Shown here one piece after another: positions 35,491-47,264 of a DNA stretch of 64,000 nucleotides. The notes under the pieces were generated by a model. The model searched no databases and was not told the DNA's origin. It was given only the letters and a program-made list of their open reading frames with translations. The stretch lies in NCBI GenBank assembly GCA_038025085.1, contig CM076139.1, positions 46,604,807-46,668,806 of the forward strand, read 5' to 3'. A program made the position numbers and the translations under genes. How positions within the stretch are numbered: position 1 is the stretch's first letter; every line of letters begins with the position of its first letter. This DNA comes from Tetragonia tetragonoides (lineage: Eukaryota; Streptophyta; Magnoliopsida; Caryophyllales; Aizoaceae).

Positions 35491-38400
35491 TAATTATCAA
35501 ACAACGCTACTTGTGAGGCTTACTGACAAAAAAAAAGTGTGTGGAATGCTGGGGTTGACATGGAAAAGTTTGAAGAGTCTTTTAAGCATTGGGGTGGCTA
35601 ATCTCAAGAGTTTAAAGTGAGTTTTAAAAATCAAAAAGTTAGTGAAAAATTGATGTGGCAAGTCTTAAAAGTTTTAAGAGTTGTATGCATTGTGGATGCC
35701 CTTGACTTGTACACTTTTATGGAACATCATTATAAAAGTAGTACAACTTTTATTTTTTTCTACACGGATTTTTTTGTTTTATTGTTGTTGCGTGACTAAG
35801 GGGTATCTCCTTCCAAAAGGTTTGGAGTACTTTTAAAAAATAATTATTGTAGACGTACCTAAAAGATAGGGTAGCATAACTTTATCATGAAAACATGTAT
35901 AAGATTGCCGCGTTAAAATAAATTACAATGAGATAGGGGTAACTTTGTATAGATATAAGGGTCACGATTTATAATAAATTATTCATATATCTCTAAATAG
36001 TGGTCCTATTATATTGTAAATTGGCTTATAAGGACATCATTATCCCAAGTCTTGAAATTCTTGAAAATTGGGAGTCTTGAAGATCTTATGAGTCTTGTAC
36101 CAATGTGGTGGAGGAAAAAAAAATAGGAGTCTTAAGTTGGGTTTAAGTCTTCAAGACTCACTTACGCAGGCATGGGGTCCGGTCATGTAATTAGTTAAAT
36201 ACTTCTACAAATACATGGGAACAAATTCGTGAAGTGAGCAGCTCTTTGTTATCCAATACAATGTTGCCACATGACCCATAAAACAAAGTATTAAAAATCA
36301 AAAAGGGTGTGGAATGCTGGTGTGACAAGTCTGATAAATCTGAAGAGTCTCCTTCATTGTGCGTGGACGCCCTAAATAATTCTATTTGTTGACAGATTTT
36401 GAAAGCGAAGAACGTTAAAATAAGGGACATAAATGGTAAGATTATATAATATTCCGTCTTAAAAGAAATTTGATCACATAATGGACTTGAAATTAACAAC
36501 ATTAAAATTATTATTTTCATCGTGTTTACTTGTAAAAAGAACACCTTATATCTTTACATACTCAAATACGAAATCATATATAAATAGCAAAGCTTCCAAG
36601 CATACATAACGTAATAGCACCCAAGAGTCCAAGACGTCCGAGTTAAAATAATATACACACAAAAACGTTTGCTAATCAAATATTCTTACATATATAGCAT
36701 CATACATCACTTGAGTTGATTGTATGAACCATGCTTGTATGTAACATTATTCCCACAAAAAAACACGCCATATATTATTATGTATCTATTCGCTCCCATA
36801 ATCATATGTTGTGATCACACCACATTATTCCCTACCAATATGGTTTAAGGTTTATCATAGAAATATGGAGTATATGACTTTGGTTGATGTATATGTCTTG
36901 CACTTGAAACGAAAATAAGGATTTTAGCTCGTTTATTATTTATTTGTTTTTGAATTTTTTGCTCGTTTAGATAAGCAATAGTAATAGAATTTATATTTGC
37001 ACATGAAAACAGGTTTTAGCTAGTTTAATTGTGTTTTTAAACCAAATGACTAATCTTTTGGGTCATCATGATGACAAATTTTGTTGCGTTGAAGGGGTAG
37101 AGTACTTCAAACAAGCAGTGTCTCTACAAACCACTAATACCAACCACTATACTTTTTGCTGGCTATCTAGTTCAATTAAACTTTTTAAAAAGTGCTATCA
37201 AAAAATTGAATAAGATCTCCCATCTCACAATAAATATCTAAACCATAATAACAATAAATATGTTAACTCTCGAAAAAAAGAAAAATACAATGTTAAACTC
37301 CATGAAAAGAGAGGAGCGGACAACACTGTAACATGTCTCTCCATGGACCTAGTAGTAGCTCGTTGCAGGGAGGAGAAAACAACCCTCTTGAGTCCAAGAA
37401 AAATAAAGAAATAGGAGTAGCAAACAAGTGTCTCTCCTTATACAAAAAATCGTATGAGACGGCTTAAGGTGAGACCCCTTCTAACAAGCATGACATCATA
37501 CTTATATCATGCTTGGCTATTGAGGGGGCCTCACCTTGAGGCGGCCTCATTAGAAACATTTTGCTCTCCTTAAAAGAAGAATTGATGACATAGTTATAAT
37601 CAGAAACAATCTTCTGGAGTCTAGGAAAGTTATAATCAAAAACAATCTTCAGAAGTCTAGGAACAATACTAAAATAAAATAAAATAAAAAAACAAAAATA
37701 AAATAATAAATTCAACCAGACAGACACGCTACAATAGTTGCATCAGCATAGCATAAATAGTTGTCAAAAGTTGATCTTTTTTTTCTAGGTACTGAGACGA
37801 TTTTTCTCGACTCGAACCCATTTATAACCTGTGAATATAAACTAAAAAGTGATTTTGATTCAAAATCAACCCGTAACCGACTTGAACCGAGCCTAGAATG
37901 ACCCAACTCAAAACTCGCTAAGTCGATCCGTTTAATAGGTCTAAGTCTGCAATGCATATGTACAACCCTTGTGAAGGAGAAAATAAGAAAAACATTGCCT
38001 CAATTGGCTTGTTTGAACTTTCAACGTCTCTAAGACATATGATATAATGGCTAAGGGTGGATATATAAGGGTAGCACAATACCGAGGGTCACCAATAAAA
38101 GGTTTTAAGTTCGATTCCTAACTTCTGCGTCACACATCTCACAAAAGAATGCATAAGGCATAGTTTATGAGAGCACTCAGAGAAAGCATAATCTCTTTCT
38201 TTTTTCTTTTTTCTTTTTTTAACTTTGAACGAAAAAAGCGGAAAGAATATGACACATATGACATAACGTAATGTTGCCTTATGCAAACGTCACTAGAAGT
38301 GTAGACACAATGCAAGAACATTTTGTGGTCAACTCATCATAAAACTAATACACAATGCTTTCTCTCTCAAATCCTATGCAAGCCCCTATAAATTAATACA

Positions 38401-38495
38401 CAATGCTAGTAACAACTAGTATGTACTCTTCATCAATTAAGTTAAGTCCATTTGTCAACTAATTAGAGCTTCACATTTATTTGCAAGCTACTTTA
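35491..38495. other. intergenic DNA upstream of the split carboxylesterase
   Basis: Contains recurring GAGTCTTGAAGA/AAGTCTTGAAA words (35500-36360), the MITE copy at 37446-37561 and AT-rich spacer. Frames here, including one of 117 codons at 36191-36544 on the minus strand, show no recognised motif. Confidence 0.35.
37446..37561. mobile_element. second copy of the GAGGCGGCCTCA-type MITE
   Basis: Starts CGTATGAGACGGCTTAAGGT and ends CCTTGAGGCGGCCTCATTAG. It shares its ends and internal AAGCATGACATCATACTTAT-like core with the copy at 23853-23970. Confidence 0.5.
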
Positions 38496-40080
38496 ATGGA
38501 GCCTTCTAGCATTAACAACAATAGAAACAAACCTGAAGTAGTTTTAGACTTTAGATATTTCAAGGTATATGAAGTTGGACGATTTGAGCCCAAATTTTCT
38601 ACAAGGAAAATCTCACCTTCACTTGACCCAATTACTGGAGTACAATCCAAAGACGTTGTTATCTCCGTCTCTCCTTCAATCTCGGCCCGCATCTTCATAC
38701 CTCCGGGCCTAGGCCCAAATGTCAAGCTCCCCTTGCTTTTATTACATTCATGGTGGTGCTTTCTGCATGCAATCTGCCTTTTCTCCTGTGTACCATAGGT
38801 ATTGTAATTCTCTTATGAGACAGGTAAAAGTATCACGCCTCATTCATGAGGCCGTCTCATATGAGTTTTAGTGTTATCCGATACACCATCAGTGCCACAA
38901 GTACTGTAATTCTTTTGTGAGGCGGCCAAAAGTATCACTTTTTTTTGTTCGAAGGTATCAATTTTTTGTTTGGAGGTATCACTTTTCATGTGGTATCACT
39001 ATTTTACTCACGAGTATCACGCTTCATATGAGTTCTACTGTTGTCAAATACTCTATCTTTTCCACAATTACATTGTCATTTTTTTTTCTCAAAGTCAAAG
39101 TTCATATTTTTTTACTATTAATTTGTGAAAAAATAAACAAACACTTACAATGTTAAAGAGGTTCATTTTGAATAGTAATTTTAAAAGATATTTTTTATTT
39201 TTATTTTTTATAATTTCTATATTTATATACGTACAATTATTTATGGTCAAAGTAGTGTCATTGAACCCGCGGAAATGCATAAAGGCAGTATAATTATATA
39301 TATAGGAGTGAGAGAGTAGTAATTTTTTTTAGCTATCGTCTTGTCAGATTTGATTTAATTTAATATTATTGTTGATAATTGTCCTATTTTGATTTTACAT
39401 TTTTAGTTAATATTATGAAATGTGGATTTTTCTTCATACTTGTTTCTAAGAAAAATGCCACATGTGACATGTATATCCGCAATTAAATCATCATGTCCTT
39501 TAAAAATTCTAAACAAGTCCTATTAATACTCGCTCGTAACTTTGTAGACGTAAAGTCAAATAACATAGAGTATTAAATTTCTTATTGTGTTTGAGAACTT
39601 GTAGACACACTTGTACTTAAAAGAAAAGTTATTGTTGTCATATATAATTCTTATATCTAATCACATAAATAAATTTGACAGTATAATGGATTTACTTAAG
39701 AGCACGTTTGGATTTCACCATTTGATTTGAATACCTTGAATTCGATTCAAGAATTTGAAATTTTGCAATTCAAATACAAATTCATTGTTTGGGAAAATCA
39801 AAAATTTCAATTCCAAAATTTGAAATATGAATTACTTGTTTGGGAAAACAAGGAATTTCAATTCTTTGAAATGAATTTCTTGTTTGGCAAAACAAGGAAT
39901 TTCAATTCTACAATTTGAATTTCAACTATTGTTTGGCAAATCAATTACAACTCTACTTTGATTATAATCAACTTAAAATCCAAACACCATAAAATACAAT
40001 AGTATCAACTTGCAACCTATTGTCCGCAACCTGTTGTCAACTTAAAATCGAAACATTGATAGTATCAAATACAATAATAT

Positions 40081-41518
40081 CTAGGAATCATTGAGGCATA
40101 ACAACACCCAATTCAACTTGCTTTCCATCAGTAGGTCTTTCAATGCTTGAAATTCTTTTGGGCAACCCAGAAAATACTTCATGCCTCTCAAAATCTGATG
40201 AGGGAAAATTCCTTCTATCTTTGAAAGTTCAACACGGATCTCGTTGCCACTAATTTGGTTTGCAGGTTGGAGCTGAATGGATTATGAAAAACTAGCTACA
40301 ATATCCACCAAACGATCTCTTTTCACCTTCTTGTTAGACCCGGAAGAAGTAGACACATCCTTAGTAGTGCTCCCTCCTTCATGCTCTAAATCCATAGCTG
40401 AAGCTGATTCTTCCACTTGCTCCGCCTCTTCACCTGTCGCTCTATCCGGGCCAACTAGAACACATATATCATCCCAATTTTCAATTACCTTGTTCTGATA
40501 AGCCTTCGCAAACTCTTTTTCTGTAAAAGCAGCACCAGCGAAATCAACAACTACAGTAAGCAATTGAAACATAACATGTAGAACCAACATACAATCATGA
40601 GCTAACAGACTAGCATAAGCACTGCACAAAACCATCAACAAGTACATTTCTTTTCCTTCAAATGACAGGAGCACATCACAAGCATTTGACATACTTCTTG
40701 GACCTTCTAGCCATTCAATGATCATATTATGTGCCTTATAAAAATGACATGAGCAAAGCACAAACAAATTAAGATACAAAGAGATCTCCGAACTCCCAAC
40801 CAAATATGTTTCTTATACAAAGCCCAAGAGTGATACAAAACAGAGATATTTTTCTAACTTGCACTATTCTAACTAGCTTATGTAATCCTTATCGTTATAT
40901 TCAAAATTTCAGGGAATCAAACAAGCTCATGGCAATGAAAACAAAGCCACTGTTTTTCTCAAACAGAAAGCAATACACCAACAGCCAGCATGCAGCAACA
41001 TATTGATTCAATAAGAGCAGCAACAGCCACCACCAGACAGAAATAACAGCAGCAACAGACATAAATAGCAACAACAAAACAACCAGTGTATTGTACTCAA
41101 AAACTCTTGATTCAAGTGTACAAAGCCACAAAAGAAGTAGAGTGAATTGTACCTCACAATACACGAGCCAGTCACGGAGTTCTTCTTTACTTATGTTCAT
41201 CATCTTTTTCTCCTCATCCCAAAGAAATTTTGTTGTGTTGCGGATTTCGGTGATGTTGGTATAATGTTTCTTCCACAAACCAAGCCTATTCTTCGCATGA
41301 TCAGCATTTACATTCAGCCCCAACTTCGAATTCAATTCATCAGCCACCGCTTGGTAGGCTTGGCGCTTCCAATCACCCTCCCCTTTGTTACTTTGATTAA
41401 TTTGGTCATATAAAACGGAAGCGAGAATTCCATCCATTTCCGCATTCCAGGAGACATATGCTCTCTTTCTAGACGATTGTGTTGATTTTAACACTTCTTT
41501 ACCCTTTCTACTACTCAT
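40081..41518 (-). pseudogene. Harbinger MYB/SANT-like DNA-binding partner, one premature stop
   Basis: Exon 1 is 41153-41518: M-S-S-R-K-G-K-E-V, then YVSWNAEMDGILASVLYDQI and W-K-R-Q-A-Y through NRLGLWKKHYTNI, a Myb/SANT-like domain of the type found with plant Harbinger transposases. Exon 2 is 40081-40512, with acceptor GAG before TTTGCG as my best choice. It contains ENWDDICVLVGPDRATGEEA, a Lys-rich KKVKRDR patch and a C-terminal helical segment ending at TAG (40081-40083). A TAA at 40282-40284 interrupts the otherwise open frame. Partner proteins of this type bind the element ends and help import the transposase. The alternative is that translation normally stops at this TAA, but the matching tail beyond argues against that. 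Confidence 0.75.
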
Positions 41519-41683
41519 TGTAAAACAATCAACTGAACAAAGAAGTGCCCTTAGCAATACAGCATGTATTAACCAATTTCAACAACAATTTTAGAACAAA
41601 CAATCAAGCACCAGCACTATATAATGAAAGTAACAAATAAGTGACATAATTAATTGTAGCAGTATGTATATTACTGACCAAAC

Positions 41684-41755
41684 AGCAAGCTATACTGACC
41701 AAAAACAGCGAGCTATACTGACCAAAAACAGCGAGCTATACTGACCAAAAACAGC
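41684..41755. repeat. 23-bp tandem repeat, about 3.1 copies
   Basis: Exact 23-bp units starting AGCGAGCTATACTGACCAAA (the first has A for G), at 41684, 41707 and 41730, lie between the two Harbinger genes just 3' of the transposase stop. Confidence 0.9.
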
Positions 41756-41777
41756 AAAAAAATCCAGCAAATAAAGC

Positions 41778-43156
41778 CTAAACAACAGGAGCTCTTTGAG
41801 CTTGGTATTCATTAAACATCTCTATAGCAAGAGTGTCTCTAAACAAACTCCATTCATCAGTTGCTTGAGCCGTTGATATATAGTTTTCCTCTACCTCATG
41901 ATCCACGGCATCCACTTCTTCTAGCTCATGATCCACCGCATGCAATATGTCATCTTCTTCCATATTTTCATCTCTTAGAAAATTGTGGAGAACGAAACAA
42001 GCATTTATAATCCTAACTTGGGTCTTCTTCTCAAAGAAACTAGATGTCCTAAGTATAGCCCATCGTTTCTTTAACAATCCAAATGCTCTTTCAATGGTAT
42101 TTCGAGCGGAAGAATGTCTTAAATTAAAAAGCTCCTTGTAATTTGTTGGAGTATTCCCCCTCCACAAATTCAAATGGTATCGTGTACCTTTGTAAGGAGC
42201 TAAGAAACCTCGACAATTAGTGAAACCCAAATCTACCAGAATTTATCGATCTACAATACAAACATATGTCTATTAGTGTCTTACTTATAAAGGCTTAATG
42301 AATTAAATGAGGGAGAGTGCTTACTTGTTGGCACTTTTAGACCATTAGGTCTCCGCAAAGCATCACGAAGTATGCGGGGATCGGTAGCCGATCCTTCCCA
42401 GCCAGATAGCACATAAGTGAATCGGAGATTTGGATCGCAAGAAGCAAGTACATTAGTGCTAAGGTTACCCTTCCTATCTCGATATCTAGGCCGATCCTCA
42501 ATAGGTACAGTCATGTGGATGTGTGTCCCATCCAGGGCTCCAAGCACTCTCTAAAAAAGCATTCGCATCAAAGTTTTTGCATCAAATACTTAAGAAGACA
42601 AGTAAATCTAATCAAACTTAAGTTTATATCACATTACCTCAAACCATTTCCATTTGTAATCCCTAGAAAGCTCCGTTGTAGACTCAACTTGCTTGATATA
42701 AAACTTTCCTATCTTCAACATCGCTCGAAGAACCGTATGAAACTGGCGACTAATGGTTTCGCCAGAACGAACAAAAATAGCTTTTATAGTTCTATTCTTT
42801 AAATTATGAGCAAGACAGTAGAGGAAAAGTGCTACCACTTTCCTTATGGTAACATGTCTCGAAGTCACCAATCCCCCTTTGGATTGTAAAATAGAACACA
42901 ATTTATCAAAACGACATCTATCCAGACGTAATTTCTCTCTACAGATTGTATCATTCATCAACGAATCCATCCACATGGCTCGTTTCTGAGCTCGTCTATC
43001 CTCGTCCCAAGTTAAATTCCTAACTCTATACTTTTCATCATACCATGCTGTCACTACTAATAAAAAAAAACTTGAAACTATCACTATTATTTCCATTTCT
43101 TCCTCATCTTCCCTCTCACATTTTCTTGTATTCTGTAGATTTTGTTGGTCGGACAT
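41778..43156 (-). pseudogene. HARBI1-type DDE transposase, one premature stop
   Basis: Three exons: 42638-43156, 42325-42550, 41778-42250, all with GT-AG borders and compatible phases. Exon 1 has the N-terminal helical region (MNDTICREKLRLDRCRFDKL). Exon 2 has the first catalytic Asp (GALDGTHI). Exon 3 has the second Asp (LVDLGFTNCRGFLAPYKG) and the catalytic Glu (NTIERAFGLLKKRWAIL). The enzyme cuts and pastes the element at TAA targets. A TAA at 42243-42245, three codons into exon 3 and just before the second catalytic Asp, would remove two of the three catalytic residues. The expected Tyr codon differs from TAA by one base. Total length would be about 405 residues, normal for the family. 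Confidence 0.85.
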
Positions 43157-45356
43157 TTTTCCTATTATAAATCATGAATAGAAAAGCATTTTAAAGAGTA
43201 TATTTCCTATTAAACCACCATCACAGAGCATTTTAAAGAAAAGGCAACAACACCAATTAGACAGGTTAAGCTAAGGACACAACACCCACTCAACACTAAC
43301 TTCACATATAATAGCAACAACCTAATTAAGTTGCAAGCATATAATAAATTTACATCAAAATTGAGGAACCAAATGGTGTAAGAAGTAGACAGACAGAAGA
43401 ATAATGAGTTGGTGACTGCAGTCAATGGCAGTACCAAGACTCAAGCAGTACTTCAGAGAATTTCAGCAGGAATTAGAGACTCGGTAGTATGCTCATGGAG
43501 AACCCAAGTTGCAGGTAATAAAGAATGGTTCACTTGCCTTTAGTGTCACCTCAGACTTCTTTAACCCTTAAGATAGCCCACTATCAAAAAAGAGTTTGTA
43601 ATCTGATTTTTCCTTTTCTCTTTTTCTGGTTCTCAAATTTTTTTTTTGTTATTTAGTTACTTTCTTTGGTTTCATTTATAAGCTGCTGCAAACATTTTCT
43701 GGCTTTTTATAATTCGTCGAACTTACTACTTAAAGAATGGAATTTCTCTGAGTAGGCCACCTTCAGAAGCACCTCAGATCTGTGCAGTGCAAATTTCTAA
43801 AAATTATCAAGCCTGTCAGAGTTATGCTACTGTGATAGAGCCAGAGATGCTTTACACTTATAGATTGTCTTATTGATTTTCTTGTTCTTGTTTTTTATTG
43901 CATTTGACAATAGAAGCAAATGCAAAAAGTATTTGATGATTAGTGGATGCCCCATAGATCTGAACTTGAAAGTGTGTTCATACTATTGACCGTTTGCCAT
44001 GACTTCTCAACTCTTTTGGATCCATTGTTATGCATTATGCTCGTTTTACTCTCTCTAACAAAAGCTAAACTGAAAGGATGATCAAAACTTGAATGAGACA
44101 GTTTTGGAGCTCAGACTGCAAACTGTCTTGGCTGAAAATTGTAATGGCACCTAGGACAGATAACAAATGGACAGATAAGGTCCATTCTCAGTGAAATTTA
44201 CAGCTAGGACTTATCATGGCCCCTGCTTATGTTACCCTCTTTCAGATTTTGTAGGCATACCTAGTTTTCCATCTAGTTTCATGTTTATACCCATGGAAAG
44301 TATACATCACATCCTATCTCACAAGTTATGAAATTAGAGATTTTCAGGACATGTAAAGCTCAATACAACTCACAGCCATCAACAATCTATCCAAAAAAAA
44401 TCAAGAAACAACAGAGGAGCAAAAACACCCAAAATCTCAGTCAAGAACAAACAGGTTAAATAACACACTACATATACCATCACAAGACACCAAAATCATC
44501 TACAACAGGTCTAAATAACAGGTACGTAAATGAACATGTCCATGCCTTAAACAATCATCAAACACACAAAATCATCAAACCTTTCTACACAAAAATCAAG
44601 AAATAAACCGAAACCCTAGAAATAATCCTAAAAACTACAAAATCAATATCATAAAAGCATTACATAAACAAACCAAAATAATCAACAAAACCCAGAAAAT
44701 GAAGAATCCATCTAAAAGAGAACAGAGAATAAATGCATAGAAATGTGAGAGAGGGGAAAAGAAGAGAGAAACTCACAATCTTCCGAAACAGATGGAGAGA
44801 GAAATGCGAAGATAATGGTGAGTTTGCGATTCTCTCAGAGCGAGCGAGCGAGCGTGTTGAAGAGAAGAACAACTAGTGTAGAAAGCTAGATGTAAACCTG
44901 ACCAAACAAACATAAAAATACAGTAAGTACTAACTCCATTGGAGCAAATCGAGCTCAAACCCTAAATCAACCAAAACCCTAGACTAGCAACTTTACCTTC
45001 GGAAAGCACTAAAAGCCGTCGATCAAAAGATGAGAGAGAAAGAGTGAGAGAGATAATAAGATCTGAAAGAGGAGAGAGAGAGAATGAGACTGAAAATCGC
45101 CATGGATAACATCTGAAAGAGGAGGATGGGAGAGAGAGGAGAGAGAGAGCTCGAAGAAAAAAATCGCGAGGAGAGAGAGAGGTTCTGATTTCAAATTTGG
45201 GCCAAAAATGAGTAAATTTAGAATTGACACTCACAGGCCTTTTTCAAATAGAGGTGGATTTGGTCCAATTCATGCTTTTCAAATTTTGGGTTATCCAAAC
45301 AGCTAATTTGGATGAAATGGGAGATTTGAAATTAAATGGGCCTATCCAAACAGGCT
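43157..45356. other. Harbinger 5' region, no further gene
   Basis: The 2.2 kb upstream of the transposase ATG is probably promoter and leader. It contains AAACCCTAG (44611-44619), AAACCCTAAA (44957-44966) and AAAACCCTAG (44973-44982), which resemble plant telo-boxes. It also has long GA-rich runs (44750-45185; CT-rich on the coding strand). Confidence 0.45.
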
Positions 45357-46127
45357 GTAAAAAAATTTCACATCTTGTGCATAACACAAATGCAACACAA
45401 CTTCCAGTATACTTTCAAACACTGTGTTTACTTGTGCAGGTACCTTTAACTCCCTAACGGCTCAATGCCATAGTATTGTTGTATCTATCGAGTATCGCCT
45501 CTATCAAGAAAGCCCAATACCCACTTGCTATGAGGATTGCTGGATTGGGCTTCAGTTGGTGGCGGCCCATGCCCATGGAAACGGGTCCAAGTCCTTATTG
45601 AATACACATGTGGATTATGGGCGACTTTTTGTTGGTGGGGATAGTGCAGGGGCCAACATAGGACATTTCTTGGATGGCCAAGTTGGGCTCCGGATAAATG
45701 AGCTGATTTGAGCCAATCCTTTCTTTGGAGGAACCGATGAGGATTGGATGTGGTTGTACATGTGCCCAACAAATCATGGGCGAAATGACCCAATGTTGAA
45801 GCCCAGTAGGAAGCATTTGGCAATGTTGGGTTGTGAGAGAGTTTTGAGATGGATCATTGGGGATTTGTTGCTGAAAAATATTGTGAAGAGTTGAAGAAAA
45901 GTGGGTGGAAAGGGATTATAGAGTTTGTAGAGAATAAGGAAAAAAAACTCATACTTTCCATTTAAGTCAAAAAGATGATCCAGAGGCCAATCTTATGCGA
46001 AATCGGATTTGCATGTTTATCAATCAAACTCATTCCCCGCTTTAGTGATCTAGTCTACTGCTCCAAGATGTCCCTTTCAACGATGAAAACCTTTAGAAAT
46101 TAGAGAGGTTTTTCCTATGTAATGTCA

Positions 46128-46403
46128 GAGTATCTCCAATGCAAGGTTTCTATGAGAGGCTTGTGGGAGGGAAAAAACCTCATAGAAAAACTCCACTCCA
46201 TAGTGATAAACCTTAAAATCTCAGGTTTGTGAAAATTGGTTTGACTAGAAAAACTTTGTTTTTAGGTTATGATGTGGCATATGTAAAAAATCTTATAGAG
46301 GTTTGTATCATTACAAAATAAAGGTTTGTAGAAATGAGGTTTTAAAATTAATGATGTGTTAAAAATAAAAACCCCTTCAAGGCCTGTAGCTTTGGAGATG
46401 CTC
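46128..46403. mobile_element. Tourist-like MITE, relative of 35205-35490
   Basis: Ends GAGTATCTCCAATGC and (right) GCTTTGGAGATGCTC are inverted copies with a few mismatches; TCA flanks both sides. It shares the AATGCAAGGTTT start with the other copy. It lies 82 bp after the carboxylesterase stop codon. Confidence 0.65.
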
Positions 46404-46936
46404 TCATAAACCTAGAACTCTACCTCAACCAGCCTCTTGTTTTCTATGCTATAAAGCTCTAAAGATTTATCGCCTATGGCACATCTTAGCCCAAAAAACA
46501 AGGTTTATCCAACCAAAATGGTCTATGTAAAAGTTGAGCTTTAAAGTTTACTATTGTTGTATAGGTTGTAAATTGGATTATTATTGTGAGATAAATAAAA
46601 CTTTAGATTATTGGCATCAAATTTTCCTTTTGTTAATAATAGTATTTTTTTTTTGGGTGGTGCTAAATACCATACCCCTACTTAAACAATACGACACTCT
46701 TAACATTAAAGTTCCTATAATACCCTTTATAGTTATAAAAAAATACAGTTTGCAATAATATCATATACCTATCTAATAAATACAACACTCTAAAAAAATA
46801 ATTTAGAACAATAATTAGAAAATTTATCTCATCATCTGAATTAGCCGCAGTTTTGTGAAATCTTGGCTCAAAGCTAGGCGCAACTTTGTAAAAACTACGC
46901 TCAAAGGAGGCGCAACTTTGTAAAAGTTACGCTCCA

Positions 46937-47177
46937 TGTTGGGACCCTCTTAGTCAGTACCACATCATCACTCTCCTCTAACAAGTTAGTTACAGAGAAT
47001 TATTACAACATTAGTTTATTTATTCTGTTAATACAGTAGATTGTACATATAAGGCATTCTGTAGCTTGTAACAAACTTGATTCATTCAATAGAAATTCTG
47101 CTCATTCATGAGCTTCTCTCTCTACAAAATTCTTCTCTCTCAATGTGTTCATTAGCTCAAGATCATGAAACATAACA
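46937..47177 (+). repeat. 5' LTR of the plus-strand copia element
   Basis: 241 bp, TGTTGGGACC...CATAACA. Lacks 18 bp (ACTCCACCTCAGCACAAA region) present in the 3' LTR; ACAA at both edges suggests a microhomology deletion. Confidence 0.92.
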
Positions 47178-47264
47178 TGGTATCAGAGTCATGAATTCCT
47201 AAGAATCTTCTGATTTCTTTTCAATTTCGATTGATCAATTTAGTTTTGTTGATTAATCTAGCTA

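Larger units (their letters stand above)
39700..45357 (-). mobile_element. PIF/Harbinger DNA transposon inside the CXE intron
   Basis: The left end GAGCACGTTTGGAT and inverted right end CAGCCTGTTTGGAT match the plant Harbinger/Tourist terminus (GGGCCTGTTTGGAT), with TAA duplicated outside (39697-39699, 45358-45360). Subterminal regions are packed with TTGTTTGGGAAAACAAGGAA-like repeats on the left. It encodes the two usual genes, a HARBI1-type DDE transposase and a MYB/SANT protein, both on the minus strand and each with one in-frame stop. At 5658 bp it is a typical autonomous size, so it is a recently disabled full-length copy. Confidence 0.9.
38496..46045 (+). pseudogene. carboxylesterase (CXE, GID1-like alpha/beta hydrolase), split and frameshifted
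   Basis: Exon 1 (38496-38798) gives a CXE start (VVLDFRYFKVYEVGRFEPKF, then SPSISARIFIPPG). Exon 2 (45440-46045) gives SIVVSIEYRL, the nucleophile elbow GGDSAGANI, a C-terminal FHLSQKDDPEANLMRNR segment and TAG. CXE proteins hydrolyse small esters with a Ser-Asp-His triad and an HGG oxyanion motif. HGGAFCMQSAF is present but out of frame: one indel lies at about 38747, another at the start of exon 2 (near 45447), and a TGA follows ELI at about 45709. The intron 38799-45439 has proper GT and AG ends but contains the whole Harbinger element. Clearly a dead gene; paralogue identity unknown. Confidence 0.85.

Noticed and set aside
36191..36544. 117-codon minus-strand frame with hydrophobic stretches
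   Set aside because: No recognised domain; overlaps repeat-derived AT-rich DNA, where Ile/Leu/Phe-rich frames arise by chance.
45485..45823. 112-codon minus-strand frame
   Set aside because: Antisense shadow of carboxylesterase exon 2.
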